This document shows, piece after piece, positions 46,103-57,084 of a stretch of 64,000 nt of DNA. A program made the translations under genes and the position numbers. The stretch's first letter is position 1, and every line of letters starts with the position of its first letter. The notes below the pieces were generated by a model. It did not search any database and was not told the DNA's origin. It saw nothing but the letters and a program-made list of their open reading frames with translations. The stretch comes from Euglena gracilis. Its lineage: Eukaryota; Euglenida; Euglenophyceae; Euglenales. The stretch is from assembly GCA_039621445.1 (NCBI GenBank), contig CP154955.1:2572619-2636618 (forward strand), given 5' to 3'.

Positions 46103-46380
46103 GTATTTTGTGTGCGCGTGCCGCGTGCGTGCGTGCATGCGTGAGTGCATGCGTGTACGTGTATGTATGTGTGTGGGTGCGTGTGTGTGTGTGTGCGTGT
46201 GTGTGTTGTGGGTGCGTGTGTTGTCTGTGTGTGTGGGTGGGTGGGTGGGTGGGTGGGTGGGAGAGTGAGTGGCAGGTCTGTAGGCACATGAAAACACATG
46301 TGTTGCACACAAACACACACAAAAATGTACAAAGATATACACACGTGTATATGTACGTGCATACACACACATTTGCATTC
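46103..46380 (+). repeat. GT/GC-rich microsatellite with (GGGT)n
   Basis: Alternating GTGC/GTGT 46103-46232, GGGT units 46230-46262, CA-rich tail to 46380. Confidence 0.9.
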
Positions 46381-46646
46381 CCAAAAGCCCTCATGCATGC
46401 ATTTCTTGAGACACGACAGGAGAACTATTTCAGGTGACCCCACCTCCCAGGCTGGACCAGACTACTGGGCACCAATGCCTGAGCACCTGGCCGTTCAGGG
46501 ACATGAAATAATTGGCAGCGTAAAATAACGGTGCAAGATACTTTCATGCACTTTTGTGCTTCAAGAAATGGACGTTGCGCTTGTCGTTGCCCTTGTGACT
46601 CTTAGCACAGAGTGCATAAACACACGACGCATGTGTGTGTACATGT

Positions 46647-46731
46647 GAGAATACATGGCATATGAGAATACATGGCATATGAGAATACATGGCATATAAG
46701 AATACATAGCATATGAGAATACATGGCACAT
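46647..46731 (+). repeat. 17-bp minisatellite, five units
   Basis: GAGAATACATGGCATAT repeated five times; the fourth and fifth units carry one or two changes. Confidence 0.95.
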
Positions 46732-47131
46732 ATATCCATGTGTCTGTGGTTGCGTGCTGTGCGTGCTACCACCCACCCACACATACACACACGCGCGCGC
46801 ACTTGCATGTGTGCTTGTGTGCATGTGTGTCGTAAGATATGAAAATATTAATAATTGTCTGTGTGACACTCCTAAAACAAAGACCTTCTTCAGCTGCACA
46901 AAACACCTCATGATGCAAAAAAAACAACTAAAAATGCAAATAGGAAAACAAACAAACTTGTAACCTGCTATGATGGCATAAACACGGAAAGCGGTGCTTC
47001 CAGCTTTGTGCCAGAGGCTTCCAATCTTGCTAAATACCACGAAAGGGAAAGCCGAGGTCCACAAAAAAAAACTAATAGGACGACGCTGTTCAGGTATGAA
47101 CCCTTGGGGTGTTTGTGGGGTACAAATCCAC

Positions 47132-47281
47132 CTCGTCAAGCCCTGACCCTCCCTGATCCCCCACCGGGGCTCCATGTCGTACAGCTCGCACGTGTAGGCA
47201 TACACCGCGCCCGCGTAGGCGCGGTCCAGGGGTGTGTCCGGCACGTTGTAGGCAGGTTTCGTTTGGTGGGCTCGAGCGATG
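47132..47281 (-). CDS. Candidate exon, G/C-ending codons (…VPDTPLDRAYAGAVYAYTCEL…)
   Basis: Minus-strand stretch after TTTTGAGCCAG (acceptor) ending GACGAG|GTGGAT (donor). 150 nt, open, nearly all codons ending in G or C. Peptide includes NVPDTPLDRAYAGAVYAYTC and ELYDMEPRWG. No domain recognised. The bias equals that of the exons at 36797, 49080, 51104 and 55695, which suggests one gene or gene type on this strand. Confidence 0.5.
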
Positions 47282-47777
47282 CTGGCTCAAAATAATTCGA
47301 CAATACGTAGCATTTCATAGCATTTGTGAACCTCGAAGGCAACAAAGACTTGGTGTCTGCAATTCATTCACCTTCAGAAAAACTGCCAAAATGATGCTAT
47401 TCTGTCACATAAAAGGGTTTTTTTTTTGCTCCAAATCAGTGGCTGACCTCCAAGAAGAGCAGCTGAAACCTGGTAAGATTCTAGAAAACGGTCCATACTG
47501 GGAGACAGCATGAAGAACTGCACCTCTCAACAGTGTCCCATGGTCCAATGGTTGCCATGACAAATGGCTGACTGGCTGTGGTTGACTGGACTGAGTGGAA
47601 TGGTTGGAGAGGTGACAAATTGCATACCTGGGCTTGCTGGGCAAATGCATTATTTTTTGGATCGTTGCAGAATTTAGATTTGCACATGTGCGCAAAACAA
47701 CAGAACAACGTGCAACAACACAACACAACACATACATTCAGGGATGCATGCACATGCACACAAATGCGCGCACAAAA

Positions 47778-48172
47778 AATGCACACCTTTTGATCAGGGA
47801 CCGCATGGCCTTGGCACTCAGGGCAATGCTGTTAGCATCAGGCATGGTGAGGCCCATTAAATATTCTTGAAGGGCTCCAATGCTGAGCTCTACAGGCAGG
47901 CTCCCATGCACCTTGGGGAGGGGGTCCCATGTCCATTCCAGCAAAATTGATGTCCAAGCCTACAGCTCCAGAATGTGACCCGTATGATCAAGCTTTCCAA
48001 CTGTTGAAATGATTGCCCCGAATGAAAGTGGTATGAAACGCAAGTGTTCATCCAAGATGAGACAACGAAGTTGCGTTGCAGCAGTGGCGACCGGCCTGAT
48101 GGTTTTGTTATGCCCAGCGATGGCAGGCGCCAGCCAACGTATGGGTTTCTGCAAGTCGATTTCATCAGACAT
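47778..48172 (-). pseudogene. Open region with one in-frame TAG; unknown protein
   Basis: Minus-strand frame from ATG 48172 to about 47778 with a single stop (TAG at 47957-47959). Peptides look real: DLQKPIRWLAPAIAGHNKT, CLILDEHLRFIPLSFGAII, and after the stop PVELSIGALQEYLMGLTMPD and LSAKAMRSLIKR. The frame ends at AAAAG|GTGTGC, a good donor. Third positions are not G/C-rich, unlike the other exons. Either a decayed gene or an exon pair with the stop in an unnoticed intron. Family not recognised. Confidence 0.4.
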
Positions 48173-48588
48173 TGGACCTTGGAGGCGGTGGGGGGGTCTG
48201 GGCGGGGTGTAGCTGGACGTGTAGAAAAGGGTGGGCCGGGATCATAGACTCACTACTTTCTTCGTGATCCCCCCCCCTGGAGGGATATTTCCCCAGGTCC
48301 AAACCTGCCCGCCCAGTTTTTCGGACGCCCACCAACACACGACCCCCGCTCCTCCGTTCCACTCAAAACCCACCGCCAAAATCAGCCAAAACCCCTTGAA
48401 AGGATTTTCTGGGCCGGGGGGGGGGGGTCCGGTCTGGCGTCCCCAAACCCACCAAGCCACCAACCCACCCACCCACCCACCCATTCTCGAAACTCGCGGA
48501 GGGGGCACACAGGCGTCAAGTGAATCAATGGCCGGGACGCAGGTTGCAAGAGCCCCTCGTCCAGCCGGCCGAACATGCTGGCGCGCAC

Positions 48589-48638
48589 CTTGGAGGATGC
48601 GGGGGCCTCCAGGGAGGGGTCCCATTTGAGGGCGTCTC
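48589..48638 (-). CDS. Candidate exon with good splice sites
   Basis: Acceptor TTTTCCGCATCGCAG then GAGACGCCC; codons DALKWDPSLEAPASSK end in G/C; donor TCCAAG|GTGCGC. The frame could also run on to about 48540 (VRASMFGRLDEGLL). Minus strand, same side as neighbouring exons. Confidence 0.4.
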
Positions 48639-49079
48639 CTGCGATGCGGAAAAGACACGAATCGAGAAGCTTCATGGGAAAAGACGGTTGGAAAGAGTTT
48701 CGTTTCAGAGGCAAATGGATCATACAATAATAACAGAAGAACAAACAATTGTGAGCTCTGCACATTGTAATTGAAAAATATGTAATGTGTGATACGTAGT
48801 GCAGGCTTCTTATAAAAATACCCCGGGTCGTCCACCCGCTTGGGTCAGCACAAGGCCCCAAAAGCTGTTTGCAAACTATGATCACATCACATTCATTTGA
48901 CAAAATTTATACTGCAAATTGGTCGCATGGCTCTTCCTTTTTTGTGTCGATTGGACCCCCTCCCCCCGGAGTGGCTGCTGACTGGCTGACTTCGACAAAG
49001 AGCTCAACGCCGACCACTGACCGCCCCCGAGCGAACCAGCTCAGGTTCAGGTTCCAATTCTGGGAAGAGGGGCGCAGAC

Positions 49080-49168
49080 CAGCCCGGCCCTCCCGTCCGG
49101 CGGCCCACTCGCTCATGAACCCGAGGACGTCCGCCGGCTTGGCGGTCAGCAGCGCCGCCGTGAAGCGT
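49080..49168 (-). CDS. Candidate exon, possibly RIIa/Dpy-30-like helix
   Basis: Acceptor TGCCTCCTCCAG then ACGCTTCACG. Peptide RFTAALLTAKPADVLGFMSE then WAAGREGR; codons end in G/C almost throughout. The pattern L-L-x-x-K-P-x-D-V-L-x-F-x-x-E-(W/Y) resembles the RIIa/Dpy-30 dimerisation helices common in flagellar and PKA-related proteins. The match rests on about 20 residues only. Donor GGGCTG|GTCTGC is weak. Confidence 0.4.
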
Positions 49169-49691
49169 CTGGAGGAGGCATTCGGCGCAAAACGTCGTTT
49201 GAGGACCGGGGGGGTCCAGGTATTTCCACTGGCTGAATGAAAGCCACTGGCTGGCCCTGCCAGTATCCCAGGGGTCCCAGTCTCCCCGACTGGAAAAAAT
49301 TTTTCCTTCGGCACTTCATAACAAGGATCGGGTTTTGGTATGTATATTTTTTGTTCAATTTTGACCCCACAAAAACCCAAAAATGGGCATTTTTTGGCTT
49401 GCTTTGGGCAAAAAAAATCCGGAGCTTTCTGCCGGTCTGGGGTAATTTTTTTCCTTGACTGGAAAAATACTAATTTTGGGGAAATCAAATTGATTTTGTG
49501 TTGTGTTGTATTTTTTTGTATTTAACCGTTTTCACCGTTTTGGGTCGGAGGTGTAAATGACTTCTTCTCGGTGAAAACAAAAATTTGCATGCTGTGCGCG
49601 AGACAAGGAGGACAATCCCATTCAATTTCAGCGTGCTTCATTACCATCACCATCTATTAGCACAGCGCAGACACATCAAGGATTCACACAC

Positions 49692-49928
49692 CCTAAGACA
49701 GAGGCCACAGCATTCTTGTCCAGATACTGCCAGTCTGCGCTGTGCTGCTGTAAATCTGTGAAGCGGTTTGAGGGCTGAAAATTGTGCACTGGGACGTACT
49801 TTCCCAAGTGACTTTGCAGTGCTCGAAAGATTTGCATGCCCAAGTAAGGTTGCAGGGGGGAAGACCGAAAAAGATCCTTCCAGATAACTTTGACCCCTCC
49901 CTCTTTAATGCATGGGAAAATGATGCAT
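49692..49928 (-). CDS. Candidate exon of unknown family (237 nt)
   Basis: Acceptor CTGCTCCCGCCACCTCCAAAAG; open frame with VKVIWKDLFRSSPLQPYLG, MQIFRALQSHLGKYVPVHNF and RFTDLQQHSADWQYLDKN; ends GTCTTAGG|GTGTGTG. It has no ATG near its start, which fits an internal exon. Codon bias is moderate. A second open minus-strand stretch lies at 50203-49988 (LQTDLFAPELFRQYSKAL) and may belong to the same gene. Confidence 0.45.
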
Positions 49929-50215
49929 CTTTTGGAGGTGGCGGGAGCAGAAAATCATTGTCCAATGAACAGAAGCGTAATAATTGATCAAAAAGGCATT
50001 AGGCTACAAACTGCTTTTTGGACAAATGGTCCGTCCATCAATGCTTTTGAGTACTGCCTAAATAATTCGGGGGCAAAAAGATCGGTCTGCAAACTTTGCA
50101 GGGGGCAAAAATTATTGGGGCGGTTGATCAGCCATTTTTTTGTGCAAACAAGGTGCACCGAAGTTGAGACCTCAACTAGGGTTCGGCATAGCCCACCCCC
50201 CACCCAAACTTAAAC

Positions 50216-50704
50216 AACACGTTCAGGGAATTTCTTAAGGCCCCCCCCCCCCCGGGGGGGTCCAGCCTCCGGCTGGAAAAAAGGCTGCTGGCGGGACCCC
50301 CGGGACGGGGGGGGGGGGGAGGGGGGGGAGTCCGGGGCTGGAGGGGGCTGGGCTGGGCTGGGTCGATGAAAAACAAAAATTTCTAAAACATTTTTTGCCT
50401 ACTCGATGCCAAAACCAGGCTGGATAGGGACTGGAGGAACAGGACATTGAGGGCGAAAGCTGTAATGAGGGAAAAAAATGCAGGGATAGGTGTGTTGGCA
50501 GCCCAGTTGGCTAGCCAGCCTGCAGCCGGCTGCCGGCCTCCGGCCAGGCTGGACCCGACTTTATTTCACTCGACCCCCGGGGGGGGGGGAGGGGGCTCCC
50601 AGCCCGAATTTGGGCTGCTGGCTGGATTTGAGCTGCTTGCTGGCTGGACCCCCCCCCCCGGGGGTAGGGTACCCTCCAGCTTATTAATTCCCTGAACACG
50701 TTAC
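50216..50704. mobile_element. Inverted-repeat element with CGTTCAGGGAATT ends
   Basis: AACACGTTCAGGGAATTTC at 50216-50234 and inverted GAATTCCCTGAACACGTT-like sequence ending at 50704. Inside are a long C-run then G-run (50240-50268) and mirrored CCAGCCTCCGGCTGG/CCAGGCTGGACCC words. No ORF. Confidence 0.65.
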
Positions 50705-51103
50705 TTAAATTTGAGTTTCAGCCAATCCGCCAAAGGGGTTGCTTGAACTTTGTTGCTTATATTTCGGTTTCACCAGATAAGGCCGAAAGGTTCTTAATTT
50801 TTATTTTGGACCAAATAGTCAACAAAGAAAGCACTTTTTAAAATGAAAAAAAGAAGGTTTTTAATTAAAAAAAAACACCAAAATTTAATCAACCCCTTCA
50901 AAATTAAGCAACCCCCAAATTTGAGCAACTCCAAAACTGGGGACGGGACCCCTGAAAATGCAGGCAAATTTTACGCATACTGGAGCGCAACCAGAGCAAT
51001 TGTAAGCAACTCTAATTCTAAAATTTTCCCTCGCTCTCTTGTCCGAACCTCTTTTGCGAGAGACTGATAAAGCGTGTGCGTTCTCTTGGTCGTGCAAGGA
51101 AAC

Positions 51104-51269
51104 CTGGAAATTCGACCCGCACCGTCGCCGGGGCGGCCGGCTGTCCGCCGCCGCCCGCCTCCGCCGGCGGGGGCGACTTCGGGGGCCCGTCGGGGGAGGG
51201 CCGCTTCCGCCCGCCGCGCTGCGCAAATGCCGCCCCGACCGGCGGCCCGAACGGGTCCGGCACACACCG
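51104..51269 (-). CDS. Candidate exon, Pro/Gly/Arg-rich, G/C-ending codons
   Basis: Acceptor GCTCAGCAG then CGGTGTGTG; reading RCVPDPFGPPVGAAFAQRGG, RKRPSPDGPPKSPPP to VRVEFP; donor TTCCAG|GTTTCC. 166 nt, open only in this frame with this bias. Low-complexity peptide, so no family can be named. Confidence 0.45.
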
Positions 51270-51509
51270 CTGCTGAGCACCTGCCTCGTTGGGGGGGGGG
51301 AGTGGTTTCAGCGGCAACAACAAACTCAGGCGCACCCGGCGGATCAGTTCCCGAAGCCTCACCACCCTGACCTGTCCCCCAGGCAGGCAAGCAGCAGTAG
51401 CGTATGTATTGGACTATGTGTTGTCAGCCCTTCGGCCTGCCCTAATGGACCATCCAAACGACCCCCTGCCTCCGAATGTGGAACACAAACTGCAGCAAAC
51501 ACACACGCA

Positions 51510-51614
51510 CCCGCGCCCGCGCCCGCGCGCACACACACACGCACGCACGCGCGCGCATACACACACACACTATGCATACATGCATTTCATACACTAACTC
51601 ACTCACTCACTCAG
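51510..51614 (+). repeat. GC/CA alternating tract and (ACTC)n
   Basis: CGCGCACACACACGCACGC-type tract followed by five ACTC units. Confidence 0.85.
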
Positions 51615-51841
51615 CACTGGCATGGCCCAGTGCCTCATCGTCTTCGCTGGCTGCGCCGTGCCGGCTCATCCCCAGCCACAGCTCGGAGGGCAGCCCAGAA
51701 GACAGCCAGAGGGGCTCATCCGGCGTGCATGGGGAATGGAACGGCCCGCCTGAAACGCAGCCAGCTGTCCTTCCTTTGTCCCAACCCGTTGGCCCGCTTC
51801 TGCTGCTCGGCGCTGGCAGGCAGTCACCCCCGTCCCAGCTT

Positions 51842-52012
51842 AGGGGGGGGGGGGGTCACTTTCCATTTTTAATAATAAAAAAACAAGCCAGCGGCTTGCC
51901 CAAAACCATTAGCTCCTTAAACACAACCTCCTTCTCACTCTGGGGAGGGGGGTCGGTCACTCTGGCCACTTGAGTCAAAAGTGGTTCAAAATCGATGAGT
52001 TTCGGCAATTGG
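51842..52012 (+). repeat. Second copy of the dispersed repeat at 35845-36010
   Basis: Same order of G-run plus GTCACTTTCCA, G-run plus TCGGTCACTCTGGCCA, and AAAATCGATGAGTTTCGGC. Confidence 0.6.
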
Positions 52013-52320
52013 GGGGGGTGCCTTCGGCGCTGCATGTAGGGAATAAGGTTACTTCCCATTTTGGTGCTCAAGTCGGCCCTGGTCGGCCCTGGTTGGCCCT
52101 GGTTGGCAAATAGCTGGTGGGGGGAGGGTGGCAATAAAAAAAATGGGTGTATGCCACGGCAATGCAATGTGCATTTAAGCACTTTTGCCCATTTTTCACC
52201 AGTGATGCTCCACTTTTGCGCACTTTTGGCTGCCCCTGCCAGCTTTCGGCCTCTTTTAGCCACATATTGCACAAAGGGGGGCCCCCATACCTGGGGTGTG
52301 GGGGGTATGGGGGGGTATGG

Positions 52321-54058
52321 GGGGTCGCTGAGCTCTTATCCCTTTATGGGTGAGAGTGAAGCTTACCCCTGGGGGAAACCCCCCCCGGAACCCCCCCTCT
52401 CCCCCCCTCGGGGCCACCTCGGGAACCGACGGATTCTCACCATGATCCCGGCCCCCATTCCCAAAAAAAAAATTTCAGTTGCGAGCGACTGGATTTCTTG
52501 TTTCCAAATCACCTGGGTTTGACCCCTAACTCCCCGCCAGGCCCGAGTTATTCACGCGCGAAGGGGTCTAAACTGGGTAGGATCGGCCACCCCCCTTTTT
52601 TAAGCCCCCCCCCCTTTGGACTCTGCCATTTCGACCAAAAAAAATGTCAATTCTCAAAATATCTCCAAAATGAAGCAAAATCAAAGGAAATGTCCGGAGA
52701 CCTAATTTGAAGCCCTTGGAACGCCCCATCAACTGGTATTTTGATTTCCCCGCAACTCCCCGCCCAGCCCGAGATATGCCCGTTTTCGGCCAACGAGGCC
52801 ATTTGTACACTTTTTCGACTGTCCGACTTAGATGTTTTCGGCCAAAATTCGGCCAAAATTCGGCCAAAAAATCAATATTTTCACAATTTCTCAAAAATGA
52901 AGCAAAATCAAAGGAAATGTCGGGAGACCTAATTTGAAGCCCTTAGAACGCCCCATTACCAGTACCGAAACTGTTCGCGTAGCCCGAGATACGGCCATTT
53001 TTCGGCCGGTTTTGGCCATTTTGTACATTTTTTCCACACGTTTTCCACAGGCTTTCGGCCAAAAAAAAGTCGAAAAATCGGAAAATTTTTTTGCCCAAAA
53101 CCATGCTTTTTGGCCTCCCGGACCCGAAAAAAGTGTTTTCGAGCCAAAAATGGCCTTTTTTCGACCCCCCCGGCCCATCATGGCCATCACGACCCATGAC
53201 GACCATCATGGGTCATGGAGTCATTTGTGCCCATCATGACCCATGATGGCCATCATGACCTGTGATGCCAATCATGATCGTTGATGCCCATCATGACCTG
53301 ACGTCATGATAGGGGGTGCGCTTAAGAAGAAAAAGTCGAAAAATTCAATACTTTGAAAAGATATCCAAAATGACGCAAAATCAAAAGAAATGTCCACAGA
53401 CCTAATTTGAAGTCCTTGGAAGCCCCCCCCCATCTACCCGGATTTTGATTTCCCCGCAACTCCCCGCCTGGCCAGAGATACGGCCGTTTTTTGGCCAATT
53501 CGGGCCATTTTGTGCACTTTTTTCCATTGGTTCAGACTTCCGACTTGGACGTTTTCGGGCAAAAACATCGAAAAAAATCAAAAAAAAATTGCCCCAAACC
53601 ATGTTTTTTGGCCTCCCAGACCCGAAAAAAGTGTTTTCGAGCCGAAAATGACCGTTTTTCGACCCCCCCCCCCGGCCCCCCGTTTTGGGACCCGAACCAA
53701 TGCAATTTGGGTCATTTTCAGGTCCAAAAAAAGGACAGAGAACGCTGGATAAAAGCACCTGGGCCGCATACCCAACTGTTCAGAGGTGCCCAGCATCCCC
53801 CCTCGTAAATGTGACGTTGTCTTTCCCGTTCCCCGTCTTTCACCCCCCCAGCCCCCCAGCTTTGGGTCTAAATCCCTTACATTTTTGGAATTGAGAAACG
53901 TAATGATAAACATAGTGGGATTTTTTCGTTTTCACACCGCTCACGCGGCGCCTGTCAGCGTTTCCCCGAAGGGTCTATTCAGGGAGCCAGTTCATATAGG
54001 GCATCAAAAATGCGCGTTTGCGCGCATATTAAGAGCTCAGCACTATTCAAAACCTGGT
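52321..54058 (+). mobile_element. TIR repeat family with internal tandem units, copy 2 (1.7 kb)
   Basis: Left end GTCGCTGAGCTCTTATCCC; right end ATTAAGAGCTCAGCACTATTC, a 13-14 bp inverse. Units starting TGAAGCAAAATCAAAGG at 52671 and 52898 and a variant at 53371. The closing block TTTTGGCCTCCCGGACCCG occurs twice (53109, 53610). Within it lies a CATCATGACC minisatellite (53165-53312). Direct GGGTATGGGGGGGTATGGGG words flank both sides. Confidence 0.8.
53165..53312 (+). repeat. Minisatellite of CATCATGACCYATGATGGC words
   Basis: About eight degenerate units of 15-18 bp, partly palindromic (CATCATG...CATGATG). Confidence 0.75.
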
Positions 54059-54129
54059 ATGGCGGGTATGGGGGGGTATGGGGTTTGGGTATGGGAGAGA
54101 TGGGGCCCCACTTTATGCCATGACTCAAA

Positions 54130-54430
54130 AGCAGGAGAAGCAAGCAAACTTAAATGGGCAAAAAGTTGCCAAATTTGCCAAACAGATCCCAGAAGTGGGG
54201 GGTGGGATGACAAAAGTGGGTAAAAGTGGCCAAAAGTGGCCAAAAGGAAACCAGAAGCACCAGGGAAAAAATCAGCAAAAAGTGGCCAAAAATGGCCAAA
54301 AAAAGCAAAGTGCCAGAGCAGCATAAACAGCCTTAAATGCAGAAGTGGCCAAAGGTGGTCAAAAATGGTCAAAAGAGGTCAAAAACCAAAAGCAGCCAAG
54401 AGTAGCCAAAAACAGCCAAAGTGCCAAAAA
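54130..54430 (+). repeat. Minisatellite built on AAAAGTGGCC
   Basis: About 20 scattered units of AAAAGTGGCC/AAAATGGTC/AAAGAGGTC. Open frames here are repeat artefacts. Confidence 0.7.
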
Positions 54431-54972
54431 TATCCCAATGGTAGAAGAAGCAGCAAAAAAATGGGCAAAAGAGTGGCGAGAAAGCCGGATTCTCCATATA
54501 ATTATGGATGCAGGTGGGGCCTTCGCGGGAAGAAGGGGATTGCTTGATGATCCACTGGTCACACTATTCTGGATTTGGGAAAGTCTAAAGCCAGCTGCAT
54601 TTATCAATCAATGCATCTCTTCATGCATGGGCTATGCACGTTGCATGACCCACCCCCAGATCTTCTGTTGTGTGCTGGGGTTATCAACGCCCACACCCCC
54701 ATATGTATATACCCTCGTCGGTTTATTATTTACTTGCTGTACATCAACTTTATGTGCTGTATATGCTTTATATGTTAGGAGTGCTGGATGAAAACTTGAT
54801 TTGTGTAGACAGAGATTCTGGCTTTTGGAGGGTGGGTGGTAAAGGCGTTCCTTTTGCCCAGCAAGCCAGAGACCAAAGAAAGTGGGTGTAAAAAATATCC
54901 AAAAAAAATCTTTTCACTGCAAAGAGAACAAATCACCATGCTCACTACACTGTTTCACCTGCTTTACCATAA
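54431..54972. other. Non-coding, nothing firmly recognised
   Basis: A minus-strand open stretch (54607-54480) reads plausibly but has no splice-site support. Confidence 0.3.
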
Positions 54973-55199
54973 CCCCCCCTATTAGAAGCACGGGGTCGCT
55001 ACAAGCGCAGGGTCCAATTTAAAGTGCACCCCTCGCCGCTGAAGGCGGCGGTCCGCTTCAAGCGCACCCCCCATTTTGATGGATTTCAAAAGGAAATCAA
55101 CAAAAATCGCGCAGGTAGGGTCCAAATAGAAGCGCACCCCCCACCGCCGGACGCGGCGGTCCGCTACAAGCGCACCCGTGCTTCTATTGGGGGGGGGGG
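54973..55199. mobile_element. C-tract/G-tract inverted-repeat element with GCGCACCC blocks
   Basis: Starts CCCCCCTATTAGAAGCACGGGGTCGC, ends GCGCACCCGTGCTTCTATTGGGGGG. Two inner copies of a block with GCACCCC, CCGCC, GGCGGTCCGCT, CAAGCGCACCC at 55022-55072 and 55131-55180. No ORF. Confidence 0.75.
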
Positions 55200-55694
55200 T
55201 GACTTTATGCTTTATTCACAAGGAAGGTTCGATTCATAATTTCATTCTCCAAATTCCTCGAACACTTGGCCAAGATTTCACTTCATTTTGAACTTTTGTG
55301 TACGTTTTTGCTTGAGTTTTAGCCACTCTTTCTGCTTGTTTTGAGAGTTAATGCACAGGTTGTATGGTCCGGATGCATGGCAGTGGTAAATGGCATTCCA
55401 GTCCAGCGACAGGACAGAGAATTGGACACTAACCCACTTGCTCGGGAATTAAATACGAATGCATATGGCGAGAAAGGTGGTCAGCTCCACGGCTGCTGCT
55501 GTGTCTGCCCACCTGGGATTGGAGAGTGATAAGCGAGGCAGGGAAAGCTGTCGCAACAGCAACAGCGTTTGAGTACCCCAAGGATGCAACAGAGTGCGGG
55601 CTCCACAATGGCACAAGCTCGGCAGTCATATGCGGCTGCCAGAAACAACACGCATGCACGTGCACGCGCTTCCAGACAAGGGGGGTGTGGCATA

Positions 55695-55767
55695 CCGTGC
55701 CGGTTGATGTTGCGCTGGACCGCCGCGTCCACCCGGCCGACAAGGGACATGTCCTGGATGAGGTTTT
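55695..55767 (-). CDS. Candidate exon with strong splice sites (73 nt)
   Basis: Acceptor GCAGTTTTTTTTTTGCCCAG; donor GGCACG|GTATGCC. Peptide NLIQDMSLVGRVDAAVQRNI NRH; 22 of 23 codons end in G or C. This is the best-edged exon of the region, but too short to name a family. Confidence 0.6.
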
Positions 55768-56106
55768 CTGGGCAAAAAAAAAACTGCCGACTGCATGAAA
55801 AGCGCTTTCCCTTTCACCCGCACGACGCCATCGGACACATTTTCTGGGCAAACATGAGACTAATGAGCGCAAATTCTTGGGGGGAAGGCGCGATAAATAA
55901 AAACAGAAAGTAATATTTCACATGAACATCAGAAACAAACGCGCGCATGTGTGTGCAGACGCGAGTACACAAACAGAGACAAGAACCATCATCCAACTGT
56001 GCTCACGCAAACTCCAAGAATTGGGTTTGCAAAGAAGAAATGCAATTCGGGTGCAAAGTGTATGATTCAAACAAACAACTGCTGAGCTTCCATCCGCTCT
56101 TCTTCA

Positions 56107-56192
56107 TGAGTGAGTGAGTGAGTGAGTGAGTGAGTGAGTGAGTGAGTGAGTGAGCGAGTGAGTGAGTGAGTGAGTGAGTGAGTGAGTGAGTG
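56107..56192 (+). repeat. (GAGT)n microsatellite, left of the TIR pair
   Basis: About 21 units with one GAGC. Same repeat, same strand as 60618-60795. Confidence 0.97.
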
Positions 56193-56798
56193 AATGATCA
56201 GGCGGCCGGATTCGCACTTATTTTCTTTTTGTTGTTTTCTCTTTAAAATTGGCACGTTTGCGCAAATTTACAATTCTTGCGAAACACCTCGGACCCTGTA
56301 CCCTGACAGAGGCAAAACAGCTTATGAACTGTTGCAACCTGTGTTGTAACTCCAGGTAGTTTGGTGCACATGTTGCTCACCGAGTGATGCAAAGAGGGCT
56401 TAGGGTGAGAAGCAGGTGGGAATCACACGCCCGCTGTTATGACAATTGGTTCCTGGTGCTGACGCGGTGCCTGAACTGGCCTGGGCACTGCACCACCCAT
56501 CAGGACACACGGAGCGATATTACATTCCATACTACACACTGCGTTCGCCAGCCGTCACATAACTGATGTTTGTTAGTGGGCGTATATGTGTGCACAAACA
56601 AGTTTGGTTGTGGGCGCATTTGCGCAGACACAACACAAAACGTTGAAGTCAGTATGACATGTTCTTGTGCGCAAATGCGCGCACCAACCACTTGGGGAAA
56701 CCAGTACGCAGATGGTTTGTGCATGGGCATGAACAACGTGCTCATGTTAAAGGACACTGAGGATTAACTTGTTGGTGCTTGCAAACAAAAAAAAATTG

Positions 56799-57084
56799 TG
56801 GGTTTATTATTTGGGGAAAATTCTCGAAATCAAAAATTGACCCAACAACCCTCCCCACAGGCTCCAGTGGTCACTTTTTTGAAAAATGGGCGCCCATTTG
56901 GCATAATTTCTGCACCAATTTCATCCATTTTTGTGATTCTGTGCAACATTTCTGCTGGTTTTCCCCTCCTTTTTCCTTTTTCTTCACCCTGCCGGAGGGG
57001 GGGGGTTTATTATTTGGGCGGCTGAAGTCGGTCCTCAGGGGGGGGGGTTCTTATTTGGGGGGTCATTATTTGGGGGAGGGGGTT
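56799..57084 (-). mobile_element. CCAAATAATA element, copy 2 (reverse), inside TIR copy A
   Basis: GGGTTTATTATTTGGGG at the left, CGGAGGGGGGGGGTTTATTAT, GGCTGAAGTCGG and TCATTATTTGGGGG at the right: the reverse complement of 38664-39057, somewhat shorter. Copy B lacks it. Confidence 0.7.
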
